Part shown: one piece after another, positions 1-6,991 of the stretch
How the letters are laid out: every line of letters starts with the position of its first letter
Position numbering within the stretch: position 1 is the stretch's first letter
Origin: Paenibacillus sp. PL91
Lineage (GTDB): Bacteria; Bacillota; Bacilli; Paenibacillales; Paenibacillaceae
Assembly: GCF_012935325.2 (NCBI RefSeq)
Contig: NZ_JABBYG020000002.1
Span: forward strand, 372,001 to 436,000
Reading direction: 5' to 3'
DNA: 64,000 bases
The notes under the pieces: model-generated
Told to the model about the DNA's origin: nothing
What the model saw: only the letters and a program-made list of their open reading frames with translations
Databases searched by the model: none
Made by a program: the position numbers and the translations under genes

Positions 1-1
1 G

Positions 2-1234
2 CAGTTTCTTGATGCGCTTAGCGATACCGACGAGACGGCCCCCTTGCACAAAAAACTCGTGGACAAGTTTAGCGGCTTTAGCCCCCTTCTCGCGAAGGAG
101 CTTGTGCACCGTGCAAACATTGACGCGGTAGAACCTGCAGAAGAAGATGGCGAATCGCAGCAAAGTCTTGCATCATTGTGGAGCAGCTATTCGAGCTTTA
201 TCGAGCAAGTGAGAAACGATCATTACACGCCAACGATAAAAACAAGCCCGGACACCGGAAAATCGTTTTTCTCCATCACGGAGCTTACGCACATCGACGG
301 TGAGGCTGTCCTTTATCCGGACATAAGCGCTTGTCTTGAAGGCTTTTACGGCAACAAGGCGGAACGCGACACCGTCAAGCAGCGAGCTGCGGATCTCATT
401 CGCTTCGTTCAAAATGAAAAAGCCAAGAACATATCCAAAATCAAAAAGCTTGAGGATACGCTCGTTGAAGCGAAGGATGCGGAAAAATATCGAGTGCTCG
501 GCGAGCTGCTTACCGCTTATATGCATCAAATAAAGCGAGGCGACAAGACTATTGAGCTCGTTAACTTTTACGATGAGGAGCAGGCTGTAGTCAAAATTGA
601 TCTGGATCCGCAGCTTACGCCATCGGACAACGCCCAGCGATATTTCCGCCGATACACGAAGCATAAGAACAGCTTGTCTATCGTCGCCGAGCAAATGGAG
701 CTCGCCCGTACCGAAATCCAATATTTCGAAGCGCTGCTGCAGCAGGTCGACAATGCCTCACTCGGGGATATTGGCGAGATACGCGACGAGCTCGTTGAGC
801 AGGGTTATATGAAGGAGCGCGGCCGGCGCGGTCCGAAGAAGAAAAAAACACTTAAACCGACCTTGCTGTGCTATACCTCCTCTGAGGGAGCAACGATATA
901 CGTCGGCAAGAACAATACGCAAAATGAATATTTAACGAACCGGCTCGCAGCGCCTTCCGATACTTGGCTCCATACGAAGGATATCCCTGGGTCGCATGTC
1001 GTGATTAGAGGCGGCGACTTCGGCAATGCCACGCTTGAGGAAGCAGCGATGCTATCCGCGCATTACAGCCAAGCGCGCGACTCAAGCTCGATTCCGGTGG
1101 ATTACACGACGATTCGACATGTTCGCAAGCCAAATGGCGCTAAGCCCGGCTTCGTTATTTACGACAACCAGAAGACGCTGTACATTACGCCTGACGAGCA
1201 GCGCATTAAATCGCTTGCAAGCGAATTAAAGTAA
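2..1234 (+). CDS. rqcH: RqcH / NFACT-family ribosome quality control protein, 3' part
   Basis: This is the C-terminal 410 residues of a protein whose reading frame is open at the left edge, so the true start lies outside the window. Bacterial RqcH (B. subtilis YloA) is about 570 residues. It binds stalled 50S subunits and adds C-terminal alanine tails to nascent chains, marking them for degradation. The visible part has the end of the NFACT-N region, a charged helical (coiled-coil) middle, a basic RGRRGPKKKK stretch, and the NFACT-R (DUF814) domain with YTSSEGATIYVGKNN and DTWLHTKDIPGSHV. The catalytic Asp-Arg pair of NFACT-N would be upstream of the window. Older annotations call this family fibronectin-binding protein. 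Nothing looks truncated at the 3' end, and a strong terminator follows. Confidence 0.93.
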   Translation, partial: QFLDALSDTDETAPLHKKLVDKFSGFSPLLAKELVHRANIDAVEPAEEDGESQQSLASLWSSYSSFIEQVRNDHYTPTIKTSPDTGKSFFSITELTHIDGEAVLYPDISACLEGFYGNKAERDTVKQRAADLIRFVQNEKAKNISKIKKLEDTLVEAKDAEKYRVLGELLTAYMHQIKRGDKTIELVNFYDEEQAVVKIDLDPQLTPSDNAQRYFRRYTKHKNSLSIVAEQMELARTEIQYFEALLQQVDNASLGDIGEIRDELVEQGYMKERGRRGPKKKKTLKPTLLCYTSSEGATIYVGKNNTQNEYLTNRLAAPSDTWLHTKDIPGSHVVIRGGDFGNATLEEAAMLSAHYSQARDSSSIPVDYTTIRHVRKPNGAKPGFVIYDNQKTLYITPDEQRIKSLASELK

Positions 1235-1254
1235 ACAGCAAATTAATGAAGCAT

Positions 1255-1303
1255 GAAAAAACACGGCTGCTTATTCTTTTGGAATAAGCAGCCGTGTTTT
1301 TTT
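1255..1303. terminator. Bidirectional rho-independent terminator, rqcH / PHP gene
   Basis: A perfect 16-bp stem (1261-1276 with 1282-1297) with a five-base loop is preceded by six A and followed by six T. It can end transcription from rqcH on the plus strand and from the PHP gene on the minus strand. Confidence 0.9.
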
Positions 1304-1370
1304 GCGAAGCTCTTGCTATCTCCCTCTAGGATAATTGCGCCTATACAGCCGTTCCACTCGGGACAAAATG

Positions 1371-2258
1371 CTATGATTCACTGCGTTCTTTCCGCAAGGC
1401 TGGCTCAAGCTGCTGAAGCACTTTAGCATCTACCGTACGATTGCCTATCTCACCATGAAAAATAACGCCTTGACGCGATCCATGAAAATCCGAGCCGCCT
1501 GTCGCAATTAATTGATATTTCGCTGCGAGCTGCGCATATCGGCTTTCATCCTCAGGGTTGTGATCCGAGTGAAACACTTCGATCCCTTGAATGCCATAGC
1601 GGATAATCTCCTCGACCAATGAATCATTGCCATATAATCCCGGATGCGCAATGACGCTGGTGCCGCCAGCTTCACGAATCCAATCCACAGCCTCGAACGG
1701 ATTCAGCCTCGGAGGGTTGACGTAAGCCGCAGCACCTGTTTTTAAGTAAAGATCAAATGCTTCTTTCATATTGGAAACAATACCTTTGTTTACAAGCACG
1801 GCAGCAATATGAGGACGACCGATACTAACGGCTGCAGCCTGCAACGACTCCATGTTGCTGTTGCCGTGCGCCGCAGCTATGACCTCCTCCATCGTGACCG
1901 CAATTCCGAGCTCGTTCAGCTTATTTAGAATCATCTCATTTCGTTGACCCCTTAATCCCCGGAGGCTTGATAATCGCGAAAGCCACTTCTCGTCTTCGTT
2001 ATTCGTGTAATAGCCAAGTATGTGAATATCCGTCCCGCTTGCAACGGTGCTCACTTCAACGCCGGGCACAACCGTAATACCTAACCGCTTTCCTTCCAGC
2101 ATCGCTTCCGCTACGCCAGCAACGGTATCGTGATCGGTAATGGCGATTGCCGCAAGTCCTGCCTCTTTGGCCAACCGAACGTTCTCAGCTGGGGATTGCA
2201 TGCCGTCAGAAGCAGTCGTATGGGTGTGAAGATCAGCTAGTCCGTTATTTAGAGCCAT
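1371..2258 (-). CDS. PHP-domain metal-dependent phosphoesterase (TrpH/YciV type)
   Basis: A 295-residue PHP-domain hydrolase. The metal-binding signatures are visible in order: DLHTHTTASDG (residues 9-19), AITDHDTVAG (about 39-48), GVEVST, VIAHPG (about 205) and GSDFHG (about 255). Family members of this size include the E. coli TrpH/YciV phosphatase/5'-3' exoribonuclease, which acts on 3',5'-nucleoside bisphosphates and short RNAs. The exact substrate here is inferred only. The ATG lies inside the last codons of the upstream LysR gene (10-bp overlap), with AGAGGGAC as ribosome binding site, so the pair is probably translationally coupled. Transcription ends at the shared hairpin at 1255-1303. 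Confidence 0.88.
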   Translation of the reverse strand: MALNNGLADLHTHTTASDGMQSPAENVRLAKEAGLAAIAITDHDTVAGVAEAMLEGKRLGITVVPGVEVSTVASGTDIHILGYYTNNEDEKWLSRLSSLRGLRGQRNEMILNKLNELGIAVTMEEVIAAAHGNSNMESLQAAAVSIGRPHIAAVLVNKGIVSNMKEAFDLYLKTGAAAYVNPPRLNPFEAVDWIREAGGTSVIAHPGLYGNDSLVEEIIRYGIQGIEVFHSDHNPEDESRYAQLAAKYQLIATGGSDFHGSRQGVIFHGEIGNRTVDAKVLQQLEPALRKERSES

Positions 2259-3160
2259 TGCTGTAAGTCCCTCTCTCTCAAAAAGGATAAAAAAGTGACG
2301 GCGGAAATCGGCAAAATGGCTGATTTCAAATATATCGAATAAAATTGCCGCTGGAACTTCGAATCCGACACCTTAATCATTCGGATTAAATCGAGCGCCA
2401 CCTCATGCTTTACGGAAGAGGATGAGATGAAGGAAATGCCTAAGCCTGCCTCTACTGCTGACTTTACGGCACCCGTGCTTCCCAGCTCCATTACGATTTT
2501 CATAGAAGCGGGATCGATGTTTTTGTTTCTCAGCTGCTCTTCCATCACCAGCCTTGTCCCCGAACCTTGCTCACGCAGCACAAACGGATATTCCATAACT
2601 TCCTCTAACGTAACGGAAGCACGCTCCGCTAATGGATGCGACTTGGATACAATCAATCTCAGCTCATCGCTCATTACCGCTTCCATATGCATATCCGGAT
2701 GATTAATCGGAGCCTCGATGAGACCAAAATTGAGCTGATGATTCAAAATATCCTCCATAATTTGCGAGGTGTTCATAACTTTCATGCTTATTGAAATATG
2801 CGGATATTCTTGACCGAACGGACCGAGCAAGCGCGGCAGTATGTATTCGCCAATCGTTAGACTTGAGCCTAGCTGCAGTCTCCCCTTCAGCTGTTTCGTG
2901 AAGGCTGACATCGCCTGATCCGTATCGCGAATTAAATCGATGCTGCGCTGGGCATAAGGCATTAGTGCCCGTCCCGCTTCTGTCAGCTCAATGCGCTTCG
3001 TAGAACGCTGCAGCAGTTTTGTACCGAAATAATCCTCCAACGACTGCACTTGCATCGTGACAGCGGGCTGTGTCATATGTAAAGATTGCGCCGCAGCCGA
3101 GAAGCTGCCGCGTTCTGCAACCGTACAGAAAATATGCAGCTGATGAAAATTAAGCGCCAT
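2249..3160 (-). CDS. LysR-family transcriptional regulator (CysL-like)
   Basis: A 303-residue LysR regulator. The N-terminal winged helix-turn-helix (residues 1-60) is typical: FHQLHIFCTVAERGSFSAAA, then MTQPAVTMQVQSLE and RSTKRIELTEAG. The rest is the periplasmic-binding-like effector domain. I place the start at the ATG at 3160 because an AGAAAGGATG Shine-Dalgarno precedes it and the protein then begins MALNFHQLHIF as the family does. The frame is open further upstream, but that sequence is not family-like. The domain resembles CysL/CbbR-type regulators, but target genes cannot be read from the sequence. It overlaps the PHP gene by 10 bp, so the two form one transcript. Confidence 0.9.
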   Translation of the reverse strand: MALNFHQLHIFCTVAERGSFSAAAQSLHMTQPAVTMQVQSLEDYFGTKLLQRSTKRIELTEAGRALMPYAQRSIDLIRDTDQAMSAFTKQLKGRLQLGSSLTIGEYILPRLLGPFGQEYPHISISMKVMNTSQIMEDILNHQLNFGLIEAPINHPDMHMEAVMSDELRLIVSKSHPLAERASVTLEEVMEYPFVLREQGSGTRLVMEEQLRNKNIDPASMKIVMELGSTGAVKSAVEAGLGISFISSSSVKHEVALDLIRMIKVSDSKFQRQFYSIYLKSAILPISAVTFLSFLRERDLQQWL

Positions 3161-3228
3161 GAACCAATCATCCTTTCTTCTGGTCAATATTATACTACAA
3201 AGCTTGATCAGAATCTTACAACCGCAAT

Positions 3229-3263
3229 AAAAAAGCATGCAATCTATAGCGATTGCATGCTTT
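3229..3263 (-). terminator. Rho-independent terminator of the 3290-3715 gene
   Basis: A perfect 13-bp stem (3232-3244 with 3251-3263) has a six-base loop and, on the minus strand, a run of six U. It separates the small unknown gene from the LysR promoter region. Confidence 0.8.
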
Positions 3264-3289
3264 CACCGTTTATATATAGTTATAATGTC

Positions 3290-3715
3290 CTATTTACGTT
3301 TTCTACTGCTCTTCACAAGAGTCATTCGCCTAGAGTGTCGAAGCCATGAATAATAGGATTTCAGGTCCCTGAGCTCAATTGTTTCCGACATGCGTCCTAG
3401 AAAGGTTACGATGATCATCTTATGTAAAGGAACTCCGGTAATATCCGTTTCCGTTAATGATTCTGCAAATTCAGCAACAAATACGAGATCATCGTCTATA
3501 AGATAAACATCCTGTTCGTTGCGGTAATAAGGCTCGACCCGTCCTTGCTTCAGACATTCCCATAGAAATTCAGCAATGTCCTCAAAACCGGTTTTCTCGC
3601 TTTCAATCCGGTCTAACCAGCGGCTTTTGGCATGGTTCGTAATTACGATATCTGCAACTTTCTTATCACCCAGATCAATATAAAACGACTCATATGTGCT
3701 CCATCTTCTCGTCAT
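3290..3715 (-). CDS. Conserved hypothetical protein, possibly DUF4258-like
   Basis: A 141-residue protein that I do not recognise by name. I chose the ATG at 3715 because GGAGTG lies nine bases upstream. The frame extends to a TTG at 3748, which would place that ribosome binding site inside the gene. The segment NHAKSRWLDRI near residue 33, followed by a short helix and a strand reading DVYLIDDDLVFVAEF, resembles the His-Ala-x-x-Arg pattern of the DUF4258/RelE-like fold. That is a weak inference. The C-terminus is basic (SSRKRK). It stands alone with its own terminator downstream, and no antitoxin-like partner gene is adjacent, so a toxin role is not supported. Confidence 0.72.
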   Translation of the reverse strand: MTRRWSTYESFYIDLGDKKVADIVITNHAKSRWLDRIESEKTGFEDIAEFLWECLKQGRVEPYYRNEQDVYLIDDDLVFVAEFAESLTETDITGVPLHKMIIVTFLGRMSETIELRDLKSYYSWLRHSRRMTLVKSSRKRK

Positions 3716-3859
3716 TTTATCTTTCACTCCGCAACCTACTCCTTCCAAGGAACCAGGGCTTTTATACTATGTATTTTATTCCATTTTACCACGATTGTCC
3801 GAGATTACAACAATAAAATAAAGTCAAACCATTTTTGTAAGTTTTTGGCATTACAATAC

Positions 3860-3900
3860 AAAAAAGACGCCTCCCAGCATTATTTCTCACTGAGAAGCGC
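3860..3900 (-). terminator. Rho-independent terminator downstream of ylbG
   Basis: On the minus strand a nine-pair stem with G-U pairs (3892-3900 with 3867-3875) is followed by CUUUUUU. It lies about 100 bases after the ylbG stop codon. Confidence 0.6.
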
Positions 3901-4003
3901 TTGTAATTCGCAAGAATGTAATATTTTACATTATTACACAAACTTAACGAAAAATGCAACGGCATTCCCGTCAATTATTATCTAATATTTATTGAAAAAC
4001 AAC

Positions 4004-4267
4004 TTACAAGCTATAGAACCTTGTTTTGTCTTCGCTATCCTTGCTATATTCGGTCTTGATCTCATTTCGATAGGAGCGTTCAATCTTACGAACGTACGAA
4101 AGCTTCCCCATTTGCCGCACAGCCTCTTCAGAGCGCTCCGCATTCATATACATGACGACATAGTGCATTCTGCGTGACATGTAATGAACCGTCCCGAATC
4201 TTTCCAAAGACCTTGCAGCCTTCAAATCACTTACCCACACGATATAACCTGTTCGATCCGGTAGCAT
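4004..4267 (-). CDS. ylbG: YlbG family protein (DUF2129)
   Basis: An 87-residue protein matching B. subtilis YlbG in length and layout: GYIVWVSDLKAARSLERFG, then HYMSRRMHYVVMYMN, KLSYVRKIERSY and a C-terminal KTEYSKDSEDK. Its function is unknown. It usually lies next to ylbF, as here. I place the start at the ATG at 4267, which has a very strong TTTTAGGAGGG ribosome binding site. Upstream in-frame sequence is only translated repeat DNA. The whole gap between the ylbF stop and this ribosome binding site is a three-unit tandem repeat, described separately. Confidence 0.9.
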   Translation of the reverse strand: MLPDRTGYIVWVSDLKAARSLERFGTVHYMSRRMHYVVMYMNAERSEEAVRQMGKLSYVRKIERSYRNEIKTEYSKDSEDKTRFYSL

Positions 4268-4282
4268 CCTTTCCCTCCTAAA

Positions 4283-4397
4283 AGGTTTGCGTAGCAAACC
4301 TACTTCGTAAGCATATGCTAAGGTTTGCGTAGCAAACCTACTTCGTAAGCACATGCTAAGGTTTGCGTAGCAAACCTACCTCGCAATCAATATGCTT
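4283..4397 (-). repeat. Three tandem copies of a 38-bp hairpin element before the ylbG ribosome binding site
   Basis: Units at 4283-4320, 4321-4358 and 4359-4397 repeat with a 38-bp period. Each contains AGGTTTGC-TAC-GCAAACCT, an 8-bp perfect stem with a 3-base loop, and an AGCATATGCT-like palindrome. The unit farthest from ylbG is degenerate and runs into the TAA stop codon of ylbF. The nearest one continues directly into the TTTTAGGAGGG Shine-Dalgarno of ylbG. Related copies occur at 11829, 32275 and 41163. Confidence 0.95.
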
Positions 4398-4887
4398 AGC
4401 TGCAGCCGCCGCTTCCGCAGCTGCATGAACCGCCGCTTCCACAACTTCCGCCGCCAGCTTTTTCATTGCCTGGCACTTTAATATTTTCCGATACGGACTC
4501 CGCTATCGTACGAGAGACATCATAAAGCATCTCGTCTACGACCTGCTCGGCATATTTAAAGCGGCGAACGCTTTCAATCTCGCTTAGCTCCCGCTCAATG
4601 CCTTTTACTTTGTCCTTCGCTTCGTTGTAATCGGGGTGAAAGCGGCCAAAGCGTTGGCATTCTTCGAACAGCTCCTTCGCTTTCTCGAAGCGCTTCGTCA
4701 TTTGCTTCACTTCTTCGTCCTCATTCACAGCCGACTTCCAATATAAATATTCGGCAACTTCCGCCGATTGATTGATCCAATCACCTAATTCATAGGCGCA
4801 AAGCAGCAGTGACGCCATATCGAGAGAAGAAACACCGCCTTGCGGTTGCTCCAACTGAAAAGCCGTTAAACCTTCAGCAGTAGGCAT
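4396..4887 (-). CDS. ylbF: YlbF/RicF family regulator, Y-complex subunit
   Basis: A 163-residue protein of the YlbF/YmcA (DUF964) family. In B. subtilis YlbF (RicF), YmcA and YaaT form a complex that stimulates RNase Y-dependent mRNA maturation and affects competence, sporulation and biofilm formation. The complex carries iron-sulfur clusters. The helical DUF964 core covers about residues 20-135. The last 20 residues are Gly/Ser-rich and contain four cysteines in CGSGGSCSCGSGGC, plausible cluster ligands. An ATG at 4887 is preceded by GAGGTGG. The gene follows the XPB partner gene by 70 bases and precedes ylbG, from which it is separated only by the repeat tract. Confidence 0.9.
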   Translation of the reverse strand: MPTAEGLTAFQLEQPQGGVSSLDMASLLLCAYELGDWINQSAEVAEYLYWKSAVNEDEEVKQMTKRFEKAKELFEECQRFGRFHPDYNEAKDKVKGIERELSEIESVRRFKYAEQVVDEMLYDVSRTIAESVSENIKVPGNEKAGGGSCGSGGSCSCGSGGCS

Positions 4888-4957
4888 TCATCCACCTCAT
4901 TTCATTTCGCTAAATTCTACACTATCATATCATATTCACGCAGCCAATAGATAGAGA

Positions 4958-6991
4958 TTATATTGGAGTCCCTTGACCGGGAACGACAAGGCGCATTTCC
5001 TCCCACATATCCGGAGTTAACCGAATCATAAGTCTCTCCGGCTCATCGCGAAGCAATCCGACGACAGCCCAGCTATCATCCTGCTGCTCAAGCTTTTCAG
5101 GTATAAATGAACGAAGCTCGCGCTCCATTCGCAGCTGTACCGGCATTTGCCACTGCAATGCTTGTTCGATAAGCTCCTTCCTGGTGGAGTAGTGATAAGC
5201 TCGCAGCTGCTTCGTCCACATCGCTGGCACCCGGTCAAGCTCAGCCATCGATTCAAGCTTCTTTCTTGCAGCCTGTTCATTAAGTTCAAAATGTTGCAGC
5301 GGAAAAGCTTCATAAATATAGGACGGTACTGGTCTGCCATGCTTGCTGGTTGAGAGCTCTTCAAAAGCTTGCTCGTTAAAAGGCCGGACAATCGGATAGC
5401 TGCTATTTTCGTTTTGAGCGTCTGACTGCACAGCCTTGCGCGCTGGATAACCTGCCTTTTGCAGCAAGCCTCTAATTGCATTAATTTGCGCCCTGTCCAC
5501 AATGAAATCTAGGGAACCCAGCTTCTGTACAAGCAAGGGAGAAATAGCTGGACTATTCTCAACGACCGCCGCCATCGCTTCGTTGTCGCAGCGCAAAAGC
5601 GCAACCTCTGCAAACGTTGTGCGGCATGCGCGACTCGTCCATTCTTCCAGCAAAGCCAGAGCCGCAAGCGGAAGCGATATTCCACCCGATGACTGCTGTA
5701 GAAAAGATTGAATAGACGCTTTTGTTCTTCCATACTCTAGTGCACGTGAAATCGATGCCGCTTCCAATCTATAGATCGTAATCAGCTCATCCGATTTCCG
5801 TTCCGCCAGAAGCTCAAGCTCCCATCTGATCCAAAAGGGGCATGCCGGCTCAACTATAATTTCCCCGTTCGGCTGTACGGCAATAAAAGGATGATCAGCC
5901 GAGTATGGTTGCTCGTTCACGCCACTTATTGGAGCTATAGACTTCCATCTAAAAAACAGCTCTTTGACATCGGAACGGTAACTATCCACAAGCTCAAGCC
6001 AGCCGAGGCTATACAACAGCCCGTACCAGCATGGGACCAGGCTGCCTTCAACGGATTCCGCGTCGCCGACTTCCAGCAAGCCTGCTTCGCTTAACTGATT
6101 GTCAAGCTCACTTACTAAATACCATTCCCCAGCTTGCAAAGCGGTTACCGCTGCCGCTAGATGCGCGCTCCAGCCTCCAGCCGGAAGCAGCAAAGCGAGA
6201 CACCAGCTCAACAATTGACGCTCCCGCTCTGTCTCCTCAAGGCTCATCCATCTGCTGAGCACTTCATCATTCCATTGAAATGACCCATCCACGGCTTCAA
6301 ACAAGCCAAGGGCGGACGCCGCTTCCAATATAAAGGCTGCTTTCAAAGGATAAACGTCAGAATAGGACCATTTTAGATCAAACGATTTCAAGTGGCTTTC
6401 ATCTATATCAACGGCCTGCAGCAGCTTATTCACCGTTTTTTTCGGAAGCGTTCCATTTATCGTAAGCGCCAAGCCGCTTCGCCCCAATGCCGAAAGGGCG
6501 GAAAGCAGCTGCCTGCCAAATGGCCTGCAATACGGTCTGATGACCCCGTTCATTAGCCATTCCCTGTCCTCAGCTGTTATCGACATAGGCTTGCATGGGA
6601 ATAGTGCCCTCTGCCAACTGGCAAAGCTATCGACCGGGACAAAATACAGGCTCTCCCCCCATACTTTTGTTACGGAGAATAAAATGCCAGCTTCCTCTAG
6701 CTCAGCTATTCCGATCTGACATTCTGCACCCGATAAATCGGTATTCCGACGCAATTGTTTAATGAGCCGCTCACCCTCGACAGGCGCAGCGCAAAAGAAA
6801 CGCAGCATCTCCTTCAACACCAGCGCCGCGTAAGGAGATAGCAAAGCAGCTGCCTCTTGAATGGTCTCCTCCTTTGCCGCTGCTTCCTGCCACGACAATT
6901 CCCGTTGACTTGCAGGCTGCCATATGGACGCTTGCATGAAGCTCTTTAATCGCTCCTCCGGTAACTTATCTACTAATTGTTGCATTCTCAT
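4958..6991 (-). CDS. Helicase-associated (Helicase_C_3/XPB N-terminal-like) protein
   Basis: A 677-residue, mostly helical protein. Around residues 366-450 it has the pattern of the helicase-associated domain found with XPB helicases: HPFIAVQPNGEIIVEP, then a helix-rich stretch with YRLEAASISRALEYG and ISLPLAALALLEEW. It has no Walker A motif of its own. The start ATG overlaps the stop of the XPB helicase gene by 4 bp, so the two are translationally coupled and probably act together, perhaps as helicase plus regulatory or DNA-binding subunit. This pairing occurs in some Firmicutes but not in B. subtilis 168, and its biochemical role is not established. Assignment to the domain family is from pattern recognition. 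Confidence 0.78.
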   Translation of the reverse strand: MRMQQLVDKLPEERLKSFMQASIWQPASQRELSWQEAAAKEETIQEAAALLSPYAALVLKEMLRFFCAAPVEGERLIKQLRRNTDLSGAECQIGIAELEEAGILFSVTKVWGESLYFVPVDSFASWQRALFPCKPMSITAEDREWLMNGVIRPYCRPFGRQLLSALSALGRSGLALTINGTLPKKTVNKLLQAVDIDESHLKSFDLKWSYSDVYPLKAAFILEAASALGLFEAVDGSFQWNDEVLSRWMSLEETERERQLLSWCLALLLPAGGWSAHLAAAVTALQAGEWYLVSELDNQLSEAGLLEVGDAESVEGSLVPCWYGLLYSLGWLELVDSYRSDVKELFFRWKSIAPISGVNEQPYSADHPFIAVQPNGEIIVEPACPFWIRWELELLAERKSDELITIYRLEAASISRALEYGRTKASIQSFLQQSSGGISLPLAALALLEEWTSRACRTTFAEVALLRCDNEAMAAVVENSPAISPLLVQKLGSLDFIVDRAQINAIRGLLQKAGYPARKAVQSDAQNENSSYPIVRPFNEQAFEELSTSKHGRPVPSYIYEAFPLQHFELNEQAARKKLESMAELDRVPAMWTKQLRAYHYSTRKELIEQALQWQMPVQLRMERELRSFIPEKLEQQDDSWAVVGLLRDEPERLMIRLTPDMWEEMRLVVPGQGTPI

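Noticed and set aside
4283..4397. The three tandem repeats as a CRISPR array
   Set aside because: The units are contiguous with a 38-bp period and no spacers, have an RBS at one end, and no cas genes are present.
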